Shown here piece by piece: positions 1 to 7,511 of a stretch of DNA of 64,000 nt. The notes beneath the pieces are model-generated. The model was not told the origin of the DNA, ran no database searches, and saw nothing but the letters and a program-made list of their open reading frames with translations. The DNA comes from Oligoflexia bacterium (GTDB lineage Bacteria > Bdellovibrionota_G > JALEGL01): positions 614,261 through 678,260 of the forward strand of contig DAOLES010000001.1 in NCBI GenBank assembly GCA_035326705.1, in the 5' to 3' direction. The translations under genes and the position numbers were made by a program. The first letter of the stretch is position 1. Each line of letters starts with the position of its first letter.

Positions 1-10
1 TAATGAAGAT

Positions 11-664
11 ATGGCGCAAGCTTATGATGAACGCAATAGTAAGTTAAGCCCAATAAAAGAAGCCTTACACTTTACTGTCCGTTTACTTTTACAAGACCTT
101 CCTAAAGACTCAAAAATTTTATGTGTTGGTGCAGGAACTGGATCTGAAATCATTTGGTTTGCAAAGGTTTTTCCTCAATGGAATTTTGTTGCGCTTGAAC
201 CTTCAGAATCAATGTTAAAGGTTTGCAAAAAAAGAATAACCGAAGAAGGTCTTGCCAATCAATGTAAGTTTGTTCATGGATACATTGAAGATCTTCCAAA
301 ACAAGAAAAATTTTCTGCCATCTTAAGTCTCTTTGTTGGAGATTTTGTTGAAAATACACAACGGATACATTTTTTTCAAAATATGGCTTCACGCCTACAA
401 AAAGACGGCTATCTTATTCATGCAGAAATCAGCTATGACCTAAATTCACCCCAATTTCCATTGATGCTTGAAAAATGGGAAGAAGTACAAAAACTGATGG
501 GAGCAACCCCAGAAAGTTTAACAAAATTACCCCACCAGCTTAAAGAAGTGTTAACTGTTCTCCCCCCCTCTAAAACTGAAGAGCAAATCAAACAAGCTGG
601 GTTAGATTGTCCAGTACAGTTTTTCCAAACCCTTATGATTTGTGGATGGTTTTGTAAAAAATAG
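11..664 (+). CDS. Class I SAM-dependent methyltransferase (5' end probably outside window)
   Basis: Cytoplasmic methyltransferase of unknown substrate. The glycine-rich SAM-binding loop is at residues 36-46 (ILCVGAGTGSE), followed by the acidic end of strand 2 near residues 61-66 (ALEPSE), the usual Rossmann order. There is no signal peptide. The frame stays open to the left edge of the window (codons AAT GAA GAT precede the ATG), and related enzymes usually have residues before the 'MAQAYDERN' segment, so the true start probably lies upstream and the gene is 5'-partial here. It converges on the SDR gene with 49 bases between them and no obvious terminator hairpin. The fold assignment is secure from the motifs; the substrate cannot be read from sequence. 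Confidence 0.8.
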   Translation: MAQAYDERNSKLSPIKEALHFTVRLLLQDLPKDSKILCVGAGTGSEIIWFAKVFPQWNFVALEPSESMLKVCKKRITEEGLANQCKFVHGYIEDLPKQEKFSAILSLFVGDFVENTQRIHFFQNMASRLQKDGYLIHAEISYDLNSPQFPLMLEKWEEVQKLMGATPESLTKLPHQLKEVLTVLPPSKTEEQIKQAGLDCPVQFFQTLMICGWFCKK

Positions 665-713
665 ATGTATGATTTTTGTTAATCAAGTTTACTATACAAT
701 TTTAACGTTACCA

Positions 714-1544
714 TTAAGAAACATATAAATCATTTTGTAGGCCCATATCTGGATTAATTGCATACTGATCTAAGTTGCTTATCCCAGCTTTTGATAAAAC
801 ATTTTCATCTAAAAACAAATTCCCAGTTGTTTTTTCTGGAGATTGGCAAAAAATCCAATGTGCGGCATCTGCTACAATATCTGTTTTACGGCTACGCTGA
901 ATCATTTGATCACCACCCAATAAATTTTGAACAGCTGCCGTTGCAACCAAGGTTTTAGGCCAAAGCCCATTCACTGCAATAGCGTCTTTTTTAAATTCTT
1001 CTGATAAACCTAAAGTAAGCATACTTTGACTGTATTTAGAAACTGTATAAATACTATGCTTAGCAAACCATTTAAGATCTAAGTCAATAGGTGGGCATAT
1101 GTTCAAAATATGCGCATGTTCACTGTTTTTCAGGTAAGGTAAGGCAAATTTAATAAGATGAATTGGCGCATAGGCATTGATTTGGGTCATTAAATCAATT
1201 CGTTTGCTCTCAAGTTGATCCAAAGTTTGTAATTGAATGGCTCCAGCATTATTTACCACCATATCTAACTGACCAAAAGTCTTTAGCGTCTTTTCAACTG
1301 CAGATGCAAGTTGCTCCGTATCACGAACATCACAAGCTACCGCCAAGGCTTGTCCACCTTCTTTTTCAATGTCTGCAACTGTCTCATGGATTGTCCCAGG
1401 TACTTTTGGGTGGGGATTTTCAGTCTTTCCCAAGATAACAACCCGCATTCCAGCTTTAGCCATTCGCAAGGCAATGGCTTTACCAATTCCACGGCTGGCT
1501 CCACTAACAATTAAAACTTTATCTTTTAATAGTGTTGTATTCAT
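714..1544 (-). CDS. SDR-family oxidoreductase, HSDL2-like
   Basis: Short-chain dehydrogenase/reductase, NAD(P)-dependent, cytoplasmic. Visible motifs are the cofactor loop GASRGIG (residues 15-21), NNAG (98-101) and the catalytic Tyr166/Lys170 pair in YTVSK. Long stretches follow the N-terminal SDR domain of hydroxysteroid dehydrogenase-like protein 2, including 'NPHPKVPGTI', 'HILNICPP', 'LWPKT' and 'DENVL'. In the family as I recall it, the segment before the Tyr reads ISPP; here Cys150 replaces that Ser. The C-terminal SCP2 sterol-carrier domain of animal HSDL2 is absent, as is usual for bacterial members. The physiological substrate (fatty or terpenoid alcohol/aldehyde, by family) is inferred only. 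It is transcribed alone. Confidence 0.85.
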   Translation of the reverse strand: MNTTLLKDKVLIVSGASRGIGKAIALRMAKAGMRVVILGKTENPHPKVPGTIHETVADIEKEGGQALAVACDVRDTEQLASAVEKTLKTFGQLDMVVNNAGAIQLQTLDQLESKRIDLMTQINAYAPIHLIKFALPYLKNSEHAHILNICPPIDLDLKWFAKHSIYTVSKYSQSMLTLGLSEEFKKDAIAVNGLWPKTLVATAAVQNLLGGDQMIQRSRKTDIVADAAHWIFCQSPEKTTGNLFLDENVLSKAGISNLDQYAINPDMGLQNDLYVS

Positions 1545-1947
1545 AAATGAACTATAACAAAACTACTCAAGAATGCTTTAAATAAAAACTAAAATAATTT
1601 AAATTCATAGCTTTTGTATTTTATTAAAAGGGTTTTCTAATTATGAAAATTTCCCCTTAACTTTATCTCTATTTAAACCACGTATATATTAACAAAAAAG
1701 TGTTTAAGGAAATAAACTGGCAATACACCTGATTTATCAAGAAATAAAAAAACTCATCTCATTTTGCATACCAATAATTTAACATTTCATAGTTTAGTCA
1801 CATTTATTTCTTTAATGCATTTATACTACACTTTTTTTCATTACTTGGGAATGATGCTGTAATCAGCGCTTTTATAAAATAAAAAATAACCTTTTACAGA
1901 CTGTCGTATGCTCTTTTGAGCTTTACATTAAATTAAAAAACTTAGTC
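1545..1947. other. Intergenic region, no gene seen
   Basis: 403 bases of very AT-rich sequence between the start of the SDR gene and the 3' end of the tail-collar lipoprotein gene. A weak GCTC-tttt-GAGC hairpin sits at 1910-1921, but no T-run follows it on the minus strand, so I do not call it a terminator. No open frame with a plausible ribosome site was seen. Confidence 0.5.
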
Positions 1948-2790
1948 TTAATCTTTTTGGCAGTAGATCAAAGCAGTGTATGGCTGCATATTGTTAACAG
2001 GCGTATCATTGGCCCCATCAAATTGAAGAGAAGCTAGATCTACTGAGCCTTCTTTCATTCTAACTGTCAAAAGACCCATTGCATCTGGTGTATATATAGG
2101 AAACCCTGCCGTTCCAAACATTGAGTCAGGAGCCATCTCATCTAAAATCGCATCATTGGTTGTACCTAGTATTGCGCCTGAGCCTGTTACTGGAAGAACA
2201 GAACTTGGAAGATTTGTTTCGCTTAGCGTATTACTTTCTACACCATTTTGTTCTTGAAAATTATAATTGTTTAAACCTGCACCTTGGCCAGAACCTATAA
2301 CAGCTCTTCCACGCATATCCAATGTACTATTATTGCCATCCATCAACACCCAACCATTTGGACATGTTGCCAGATTAAAAGGCATCACAGCCCCAGTGGG
2401 AACACCCACTCCATCCAAGTTAACAGAAACTTGTTGTTGTGCATAAGCTGTTTCAACCATAAAGCTCAGAATTGAATCAACACTAATATTTAGCGCATTG
2501 CCAAGTTGGTGAAAAACATTCAATGTCACTTGACTGGTGTTTTGATTTTCAATTTGAAATAAGTACCCATTTAAATCTACAGAATTAGCCAACACTCTTT
2601 CAATTGTGTCCATGTTAACACCTGTTATAATAATTTGATTATTTTCAATTCTTAGGCCAGAAATTGTGGGTTGCTGTTCATTAACTTCTGATCCATCAAA
2701 ATCAATAAAGCTCCCACAACTTGCTAAAAGTAGACTTAGGCAAACTATATAAGTTCTTTTTAAAAGATAAAATCTTATTTTTTGCTTCAT
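1948..2790 (-). CDS. Lipoprotein with IPT-like segment and phage tail-collar-like C-terminus
   Basis: Exported lipoprotein. A positively charged, hydrophobic leader ends in a lipobox LLAS-C with the lipidated Cys at residue 25. Residues about 40-95 ('ISGLRIENNQIIITGVN') look like an IPT/TIG-type beta segment. From about residue 128 the protein resembles the tail-collar/microcystin-dependent protein family: 'PTGAVMPFNLATCPNGW' followed by 'MRGRAVIGSGQGAGLNNY' and a terminal 'MQPYTALIYCQKD'. Those proteins are trimeric adhesion tips of phage fibres or bacterial surface structures. No phage gene is nearby, so a surface-anchored binding protein is more likely than a prophage remnant (inference). 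A ribosome site AGGAG precedes the ATG. Confidence 0.75.
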   Translation of the reverse strand: MKQKIRFYLLKRTYIVCLSLLLASCGSFIDFDGSEVNEQQPTISGLRIENNQIIITGVNMDTIERVLANSVDLNGYLFQIENQNTSQVTLNVFHQLGNALNISVDSILSFMVETAYAQQQVSVNLDGVGVPTGAVMPFNLATCPNGWVLMDGNNSTLDMRGRAVIGSGQGAGLNNYNFQEQNGVESNTLSETNLPSSVLPVTGSGAILGTTNDAILDEMAPDSMFGTAGFPIYTPDAMGLLTVRMKEGSVDLASLQFDGANDTPVNNMQPYTALIYCQKD

Positions 2791-3026
2791 GTTATACTCC
2801 TATAGACTTAAACGGTGTTGCATGATTATGCATGTCTTTTTATTCTATCTTAATTTAACTTTAGTTGCAAAACCCCATTGTTAAAAACACTGTTCAAATA
2901 CCACAACTAAATTAAACTAAAGTTTACGCAAATCTTATACAAACATGATTTTATCGTTGATAGGTTCTTAAAAATCAACACCTTATATCTATTTTTCATG
3001 GCATATAACTTGCTCTTTATATTAAC

Positions 3027-4286
3027 ATGCATTTTTATGGATCTAAGCATGTTGCCCAAATCTTATACATGTGTAGTTTGATCCTATTGGCTTTTTTTGC
3101 TGCTTGTGGCCAATCTTTTATCATTCAAAGTGAAAATAATCCTATGCCCCCCTTTAATGAGCCAGTTCCAGATCCAACTGAAAACCTAGCCATTGACCCT
3201 GATATCCCATTAGCGGAAGGTTACTTTTCTAACTTCCTGCCCATTCCTAGAGAGTATCCAAACAATGAAATAGGAGCTCTTTCTACTGTCAATGATTACC
3301 CAATTGGAGGAGGTAGCGGCTATACAATAGGCCCAAAAAAATCAGATGCAGATTTTATTATTTCAGGGGCTGATAGTTTAGCAAAACTAAGAAACACATT
3401 AAGCCAAGCTTCTCCCGGTCAAATTGTATGGCTTGAAAAAGATTTTTTAGTAACTGATGGACCTATTGTTATTCCAGACCATGTTATGTTAGCAGGAGAT
3501 AGAGGACAAAATAGTTCCGGTCCAAAGATAACCTGTGATTATAATCCAGGGGGTAATGATGCTTGCATCCAACTTAAATCTGGAAGTGTAGTAACTGGTT
3601 TTAGGGTTTTTGGTACATCTAGCAATCCCAATCAAGAAAGAGAAACCTTATGTGGTGTTGGTCGTGGCAAAGGCTATATTAGCAATATGGAAATAAAAAA
3701 TTTTCCCGATTCAAGCACCATTTTTTTACGTGGAGAACGCGGTTGGATAGCTTACTCTGACCTTGGTGATCAACATTATGATGCCATTTACAATGGTCCT
3801 GATGCTGAGCTAGGTTACTTTTTTAATCTTAAAATAAAGTGGTATTGGAATGCTGTTGCCGTAGGGCAAAACAATACGGGTGCCGGTCAAGGGTTTGTTC
3901 TTAAAAGAAGCTTACTGATAAGAGGCAATAGAGACTATGCAGGAGGTGCTGATTATGGCGCAGAAACCCATGAAACTTCAAACTACCATTTAAGCTTAGA
4001 ACGTAAGGTCATTGTGAAGCATAATACCTTTCAAACCACACCTGATGTAGATATGACATGTATTTCTTTTTATGCAAGCGGCTGCGGTCCTTGGTATGAT
4101 GTTAAAATTGGAACTGCCAATGTTTCTACCAAAGTTACCGTCACCCACAATTACTTTTCAAGAAATTTCAGCGAATTAGTTGATGGTGGAAACATACACA
4201 ATGGTTGGAGCTTGGCATACTTTATAGAAGGCAATGGAGATGTCCAAGATACCCTTGAGTACAATTCTTATGCAGATCAACGCTAA
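3027..4286 (+). CDS. Exported pectate-lyase-like parallel beta-helix lipoprotein
   Basis: Secreted or outer-membrane lipoprotein. The leader ends at lipobox FFAA-C (Cys27), followed by a Pro-rich linker (about 40-70). Residues about 110-390 have the pattern of the pectate lyase/right-handed beta-helix superfamily: 'GADSLAKLRNTLSQASPGQ', 'PDHVMLAGDRG', then short repeated strands and a late 'VTHNYFSRN' turn. Pectate lyase activity itself is not proven because the catalytic Arg and calcium ligands cannot be placed without an alignment. Another polysaccharide, or a purely structural beta-helix, is possible. No strong ribosome site was found before the ATG; an internal Met15 would leave too short a leader. 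It converges on the next gene with six bases between stops. Confidence 0.7.
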   Translation: MHFYGSKHVAQILYMCSLILLAFFAACGQSFIIQSENNPMPPFNEPVPDPTENLAIDPDIPLAEGYFSNFLPIPREYPNNEIGALSTVNDYPIGGGSGYTIGPKKSDADFIISGADSLAKLRNTLSQASPGQIVWLEKDFLVTDGPIVIPDHVMLAGDRGQNSSGPKITCDYNPGGNDACIQLKSGSVVTGFRVFGTSSNPNQERETLCGVGRGKGYISNMEIKNFPDSSTIFLRGERGWIAYSDLGDQHYDAIYNGPDAELGYFFNLKIKWYWNAVAVGQNNTGAGQGFVLKRSLLIRGNRDYAGGADYGAETHETSNYHLSLERKVIVKHNTFQTTPDVDMTCISFYASGCGPWYDVKIGTANVSTKVTVTHNYFSRNFSELVDGGNIHNGWSLAYFIEGNGDVQDTLEYNSYADQR

Positions 4287-4292
4287 TAAACT

Positions 4293-4856
4293 TTAATGGC
4301 AGCGAAAACCTTGAATCGCTCCAAAATAAAATCCTTCTTTATAGTCAGCATTATTATTTAAGCCTGCAATTATACTATTGATGGTATCTATTAGACTACG
4401 ATAGTCCTGAGCATCTTTATGTCCATTATTCAATGCTTTAAAACCAGCATTACACCCGTCAATTTGATCAGTACTAATAAAGCGTTGTTCTAATTGATCA
4501 TTAACTGTTTGGGTTGAACAGTAGCCATAGGCAAGACAAGGGTTGTATTCTTCTAACTGTTCAGCCAATGCATAACCTTTAATAAACCATTGCTTTAAGC
4601 TTGTGTCACTTGAGCCTAATGCATACTCTAAGACCAATTGATCTATATTGCTTTTCTGTCCAGAGTTAGACTGATAATAGTCTTGATAGCCCATCAAAAA
4701 TCCCTGTTCACATGCATCTTGGTTAAAGTTACTAGGCTGCGCATCTTTTAAATGGGCTTCATCACAAACATATGTTGCCAAATAGTTGATATTAAAAGCA
4801 AATGCACTTGATAAGCCCAGTAAACTCACTAACAAAACGTGTTTTATATATGACAT
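4293..4856 (-). CDS. Exported cysteine-rich hypothetical protein
   Basis: Not recognised. 187 residues with a Sec signal peptide (MSYIKHVLLVSLLGLSSAFA, cleavage after AFA). Six cysteines in the mature part suggest three disulfides and a periplasmic or secreted location. Two stretches, 'DACEQGFLMGYQDYY' and 'DGCNAGFKALNNGHKDAQDY', resemble each other, which suggests an internal duplication of a short helical unit. A strong ribosome site (AAGGGGAG) precedes the ATG. Transcribed alone, convergent with the beta-helix gene. Confidence 0.7.
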   Translation of the reverse strand: MSYIKHVLLVSLLGLSSAFAFNINYLATYVCDEAHLKDAQPSNFNQDACEQGFLMGYQDYYQSNSGQKSNIDQLVLEYALGSSDTSLKQWFIKGYALAEQLEEYNPCLAYGYCSTQTVNDQLEQRFISTDQIDGCNAGFKALNNGHKDAQDYRSLIDTINSIIAGLNNNADYKEGFYFGAIQGFRCH

Positions 4857-5036
4857 AAATCTCCCCTTTAAGACGCGTTTAAACGATTAATACTGTTGAA
4901 ATAACAAAAAAAATGCTCTGATGCAAAAAATACTTCAGATTATATTTTCATCAATAGGTTAACTCGCTTTGAGCTCATAAGCTTAAAAAACATTTAAAAT
5001 CCTGAGTATATATAAAGTTATCTATTATTTTAATGC

Positions 5037-5669
5037 TTAAAATGATTCTTCTTTATACATAAACATCACAATTTTTTTGGATAAGGGCTGACCTTGAATA
5101 TATTCCTCATGCATACACACCATCGTATGATGTACACTTAGACCACACATAATCGTCATGTTTTTTGGAACATCTAAATCCAATTGATTTAAAATCAGAC
5201 CAAACACTGATCTAATTTTTACCAATAGCATTGAATGTGCAACCTGAAACCCGTTTCTGTGAGTAATATTGACTCTTCTTCTCGTTCTGGTTTGTAAGAA
5301 TGTATCATCAAGTCTAATTTCAAGATTGCTTCTATCATCTGATGTTTCATATTTTTTTTCAAAAAGTTGGGATATATTTAAATCTGTTCGTATATGTTCT
5401 GCATCATAAAAACTTAGCTTTTCATTATCATAGACATACACTGCCATTAAACCCCAAATCCCCAAGTAGTTGGGATTAGTTTGAAAATAGTCCCAGTCAA
5501 TTCTTTCTTCCTCAACTTCAGAAGACTCTTCTGCATTGGATAATGCAGTATACTTGGCTCTTAGTAGACTTTGTTCAGCAATTTCAAAATAATTATTCTG
5601 AGCATAAATAAAAGATAAAGATAAAATAAAAATATAAAATCCAAAGTATTGTTTCACCCTAAGCCTCAT
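5037..5669 (-). CDS. Exported hypothetical protein
   Basis: Not recognised. 210 residues; the N-terminus MRLRVKQYFGFYIFILSLSF is a Sec signal peptide ending at YAQ. The mature protein is acidic at first ('NAEESSEVEEERIDWDYF') and then mixed, with three Met/His-containing stretches near the end ('NMTIMCGLSVHHTMVCMHEEY'). No known domain is visible. No neighbour suggests a role. Confidence 0.6.
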   Translation of the reverse strand: MRLRVKQYFGFYIFILSLSFIYAQNNYFEIAEQSLLRAKYTALSNAEESSEVEEERIDWDYFQTNPNYLGIWGLMAVYVYDNEKLSFYDAEHIRTDLNISQLFEKKYETSDDRSNLEIRLDDTFLQTRTRRRVNITHRNGFQVAHSMLLVKIRSVFGLILNQLDLDVPKNMTIMCGLSVHHTMVCMHEEYIQGQPLSKKIVMFMYKEESF

Positions 5670-5810
5670 GCCTGAACAAATAGCAAAACATGTGCCATTA
5701 TTAAAATGGTATTTTGATGGGCTCTAGCCAGTTATGATTGGTCATTGTCCACGTTAAAGAGATATCTTGGTCATATCAAGGATGTAGATGCCGCATTTTC
5801 TTTATTGATA

Positions 5811-5857
5811 AAAAAAACTCTACACCCAAATATTGCCTTTAAGCGTAGAGTTTTTAT
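5811..5857 (-). terminator. Rho-independent terminator of the csbD operon
   Basis: A perfect stem AAAAACTCTAC / GTAGAGTTTTT (5813-5823 with 5845-5855) lies 40 bases beyond the csbD stop. Read on the minus strand it ends in a run of seven T, a standard intrinsic terminator. The stem also gives T residues on the plus strand, so it could work in both directions. Confidence 0.8.
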
Positions 5858-5895
5858 ATTTTTATTTAAGCTTAAGCTCAATAAAACAAAGCCAA

Positions 5896-6105
5896 TTAAC
5901 GATGGATGTTCTGTTGATTAATCCAGCTGTTAAATTCATTTTCAGCTTCTTCTTTGCTTTTACCATACGTTTCTTGGATTTTACCTACAATTTGATCGTA
6001 ATTTCCTTCCATTCGATCAATATCATCATGAGAAATTTCTCCCCATTTTTCTCTTACCATTCCTTTTATTTGTTTCCAGTTTCCTTTAATTATATCTTTG
6101 TTCAT
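5896..6105 (-). CDS. CsbD family stress protein (YjbJ-like)
   Basis: 69 residues, the usual length for the CsbD/YjbJ family, with the family pattern 'GNWKQIKGMVREKWGEIS', 'GNYDQIVGKIQETYG' and 'EAENEF'. Small, highly charged cytoplasmic protein that is abundant under general stress in other bacteria; molecular function unknown. It has its own ribosome site (AAGGA) and follows the crystallin-like gene by 34 bases on the same strand, with a clear terminator behind it, so the two form a short operon and probably share stress control (inference). Confidence 0.9.
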   Translation of the reverse strand: MNKDIIKGNWKQIKGMVREKWGEISHDDIDRMEGNYDQIVGKIQETYGKSKEEAENEFNSWINQQNIHR

Positions 6106-6139
6106 AATATTTCCTTTTTTATTTTGATTAATATTTTTA

Positions 6140-6595
6140 TTACTTACTGCAGGTTAAACGGACGCTTTCAATATCATCCCATACCGGTATTTTTTTAAGC
6201 TTTGCAAGCTCCGCATTGGGTTTAATTGTATAATCCAAATCTTTGTAGTCTTCATCACCATAAAGATAGAGTGTTGCTTTTGAGCCAACCTTAACGCTGT
6301 CAGGATCACCACCAAGAGTATAAGGCTTAAGGTCAAAATCAACATCCCCCAAAGTATGTTTACCTGCTAAAGTTAAGTTTGCTCCTTTATAGTTGTCTTT
6401 ATCGTAAAATGTTGCCCAACAATCTTCATCTGTTGCCAAAGCTTGATAAGTATAAACCGTAACAAAGTTTTTTTGCATGATTTTATCTTCAGCCTTTATT
6501 GCTCTTTTGGATTTATTCTTATGATTATCTGCAAAAGCATTATGGATGAACAACAGCGGCAGTACCGCAAGACCAATTGTCATCATTTTTTTCAT
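6140..6595 (-). CDS. Exported beta/gamma-crystallin-like protein
   Basis: 151 residues with a Sec signal peptide (MKKMMTIGLAVLPLLFIHNAFA). The mature protein holds one beta/gamma-crystallin-like Greek-key pair: 'CWATFYDKDNYKGANLTL' and 'ATLYLYGDEDYKDLDYTI', followed by a D-D-x-x-S calcium-site pattern (DDIESV) and a related 'DPDSV'. Proteins of this fold bind calcium and are often stress or envelope proteins. A consensus ribosome site AAGGAGG precedes the start, so expression may be strong. It is first in an operon with the CsbD gene. The fold is a pattern-based call; the stress role is inferred from the neighbour. Confidence 0.75.
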   Translation of the reverse strand: MKKMMTIGLAVLPLLFIHNAFADNHKNKSKRAIKAEDKIMQKNFVTVYTYQALATDEDCWATFYDKDNYKGANLTLAGKHTLGDVDFDLKPYTLGGDPDSVKVGSKATLYLYGDEDYKDLDYTIKPNAELAKLKKIPVWDDIESVRLTCSK

Positions 6596-6879
6596 ATTAA
6601 CCTCCTTATGATTAATTAAATTATTAATATGAACTTACTTATTTTTAACACCATTCAAAACTAACCTTCGTTAGGGCAACAATGCTTAGATAATTAAATA
6701 AAAAGTATTGAGAAGATAAATAGCTAAACCACTATTATTAAAAACATGAAACTTATATTAAATAAGTATTGCTAACATCGGCCACATCAATTATTTTTGA
6801 TTTTATATTGATATTAATGTTACTGGATAATTATTAGTTTCATAAATAGAAATAACTTTTTAAATTACTGGGAAATATT

Positions 6880-7461
6880 ATGAAAGTTACTTTAGTTTTT
6901 TTTATAATGGCATATACGAATTACACTGTATATGCTCAAAACCAAGACTGTTTTTACTTGTTGATTGCTTCAACAGAACGAGAAATACAAACTGAAAGTA
7001 CGCAAGGCAGCCAAGATCTAGACTGTGGTTTTAGTCATCATATAAGACCAAGTATCACACACAATGACTATCATGAAACAAAGACAACCAACAACGATAC
7101 TATTACTTGTTTAAACTATCTCAAACGGAGTACTTTATGGGTGTCAGAAACTCCAGAGTATTTAGATCCACAGGTTAATCAATCTAAAAAAAATTCACAA
7201 CTCTATTATTCGGGAAAAGTATGCGGAGAACAAATTGAACATGATTTACATACACTTGCTAAGAATGTACAATCATACTCGTTAGATCAGTTTTTACAAA
7301 CCAACTTTGTATTTTCTCAGAACCACCTTCCTCAAGCTATATACAAAGACAGCGAGCTTTCATGGACTATTCCTAATTTAAATATTCAATGCAATTGCAC
7401 TATTAAAAGTGTAGGAACGTTGAAATGCAGTATTGAAAGCCTAGATAACTTTAAAGACTAA
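6880..7461 (+). CDS. Exported hypothetical protein, cysteine-containing
   Basis: Not recognised. 193 residues; signal peptide MKVTLVFFIMAYTNYTVYAQ. The mature protein has several cysteines, including a late 'NIQCNCTIKSVGTLKCSIE' segment that looks like a small beta-rich, disulfide-bonded unit. Divergent from the crystallin/CsbD operon, with 284 AT-rich bases between them, and convergent with the Kelch gene. Confidence 0.6.
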   Translation: MKVTLVFFIMAYTNYTVYAQNQDCFYLLIASTEREIQTESTQGSQDLDCGFSHHIRPSITHNDYHETKTTNNDTITCLNYLKRSTLWVSETPEYLDPQVNQSKKNSQLYYSGKVCGEQIEHDLHTLAKNVQSYSLDQFLQTNFVFSQNHLPQAIYKDSELSWTIPNLNIQCNCTIKSVGTLKCSIESLDNFKD

Positions 7462-7511
7462 ATTCTTTTTAAATTTTAGAGACAAGACAATCTTCTTAGC
7501 TCTCAATCTTT

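Noticed and set aside
1948..2790. Prophage remnant suggested by the tail-collar domain
   Set aside because: The protein has its own lipobox and no phage gene or integration site is nearby.
5833..6198. 121-codon plus-strand frame over csbD
   Set aside because: Antisense shadow of the CsbD and crystallin genes; runs through their terminator and is implausibly rich in Phe, Ser and Ile.
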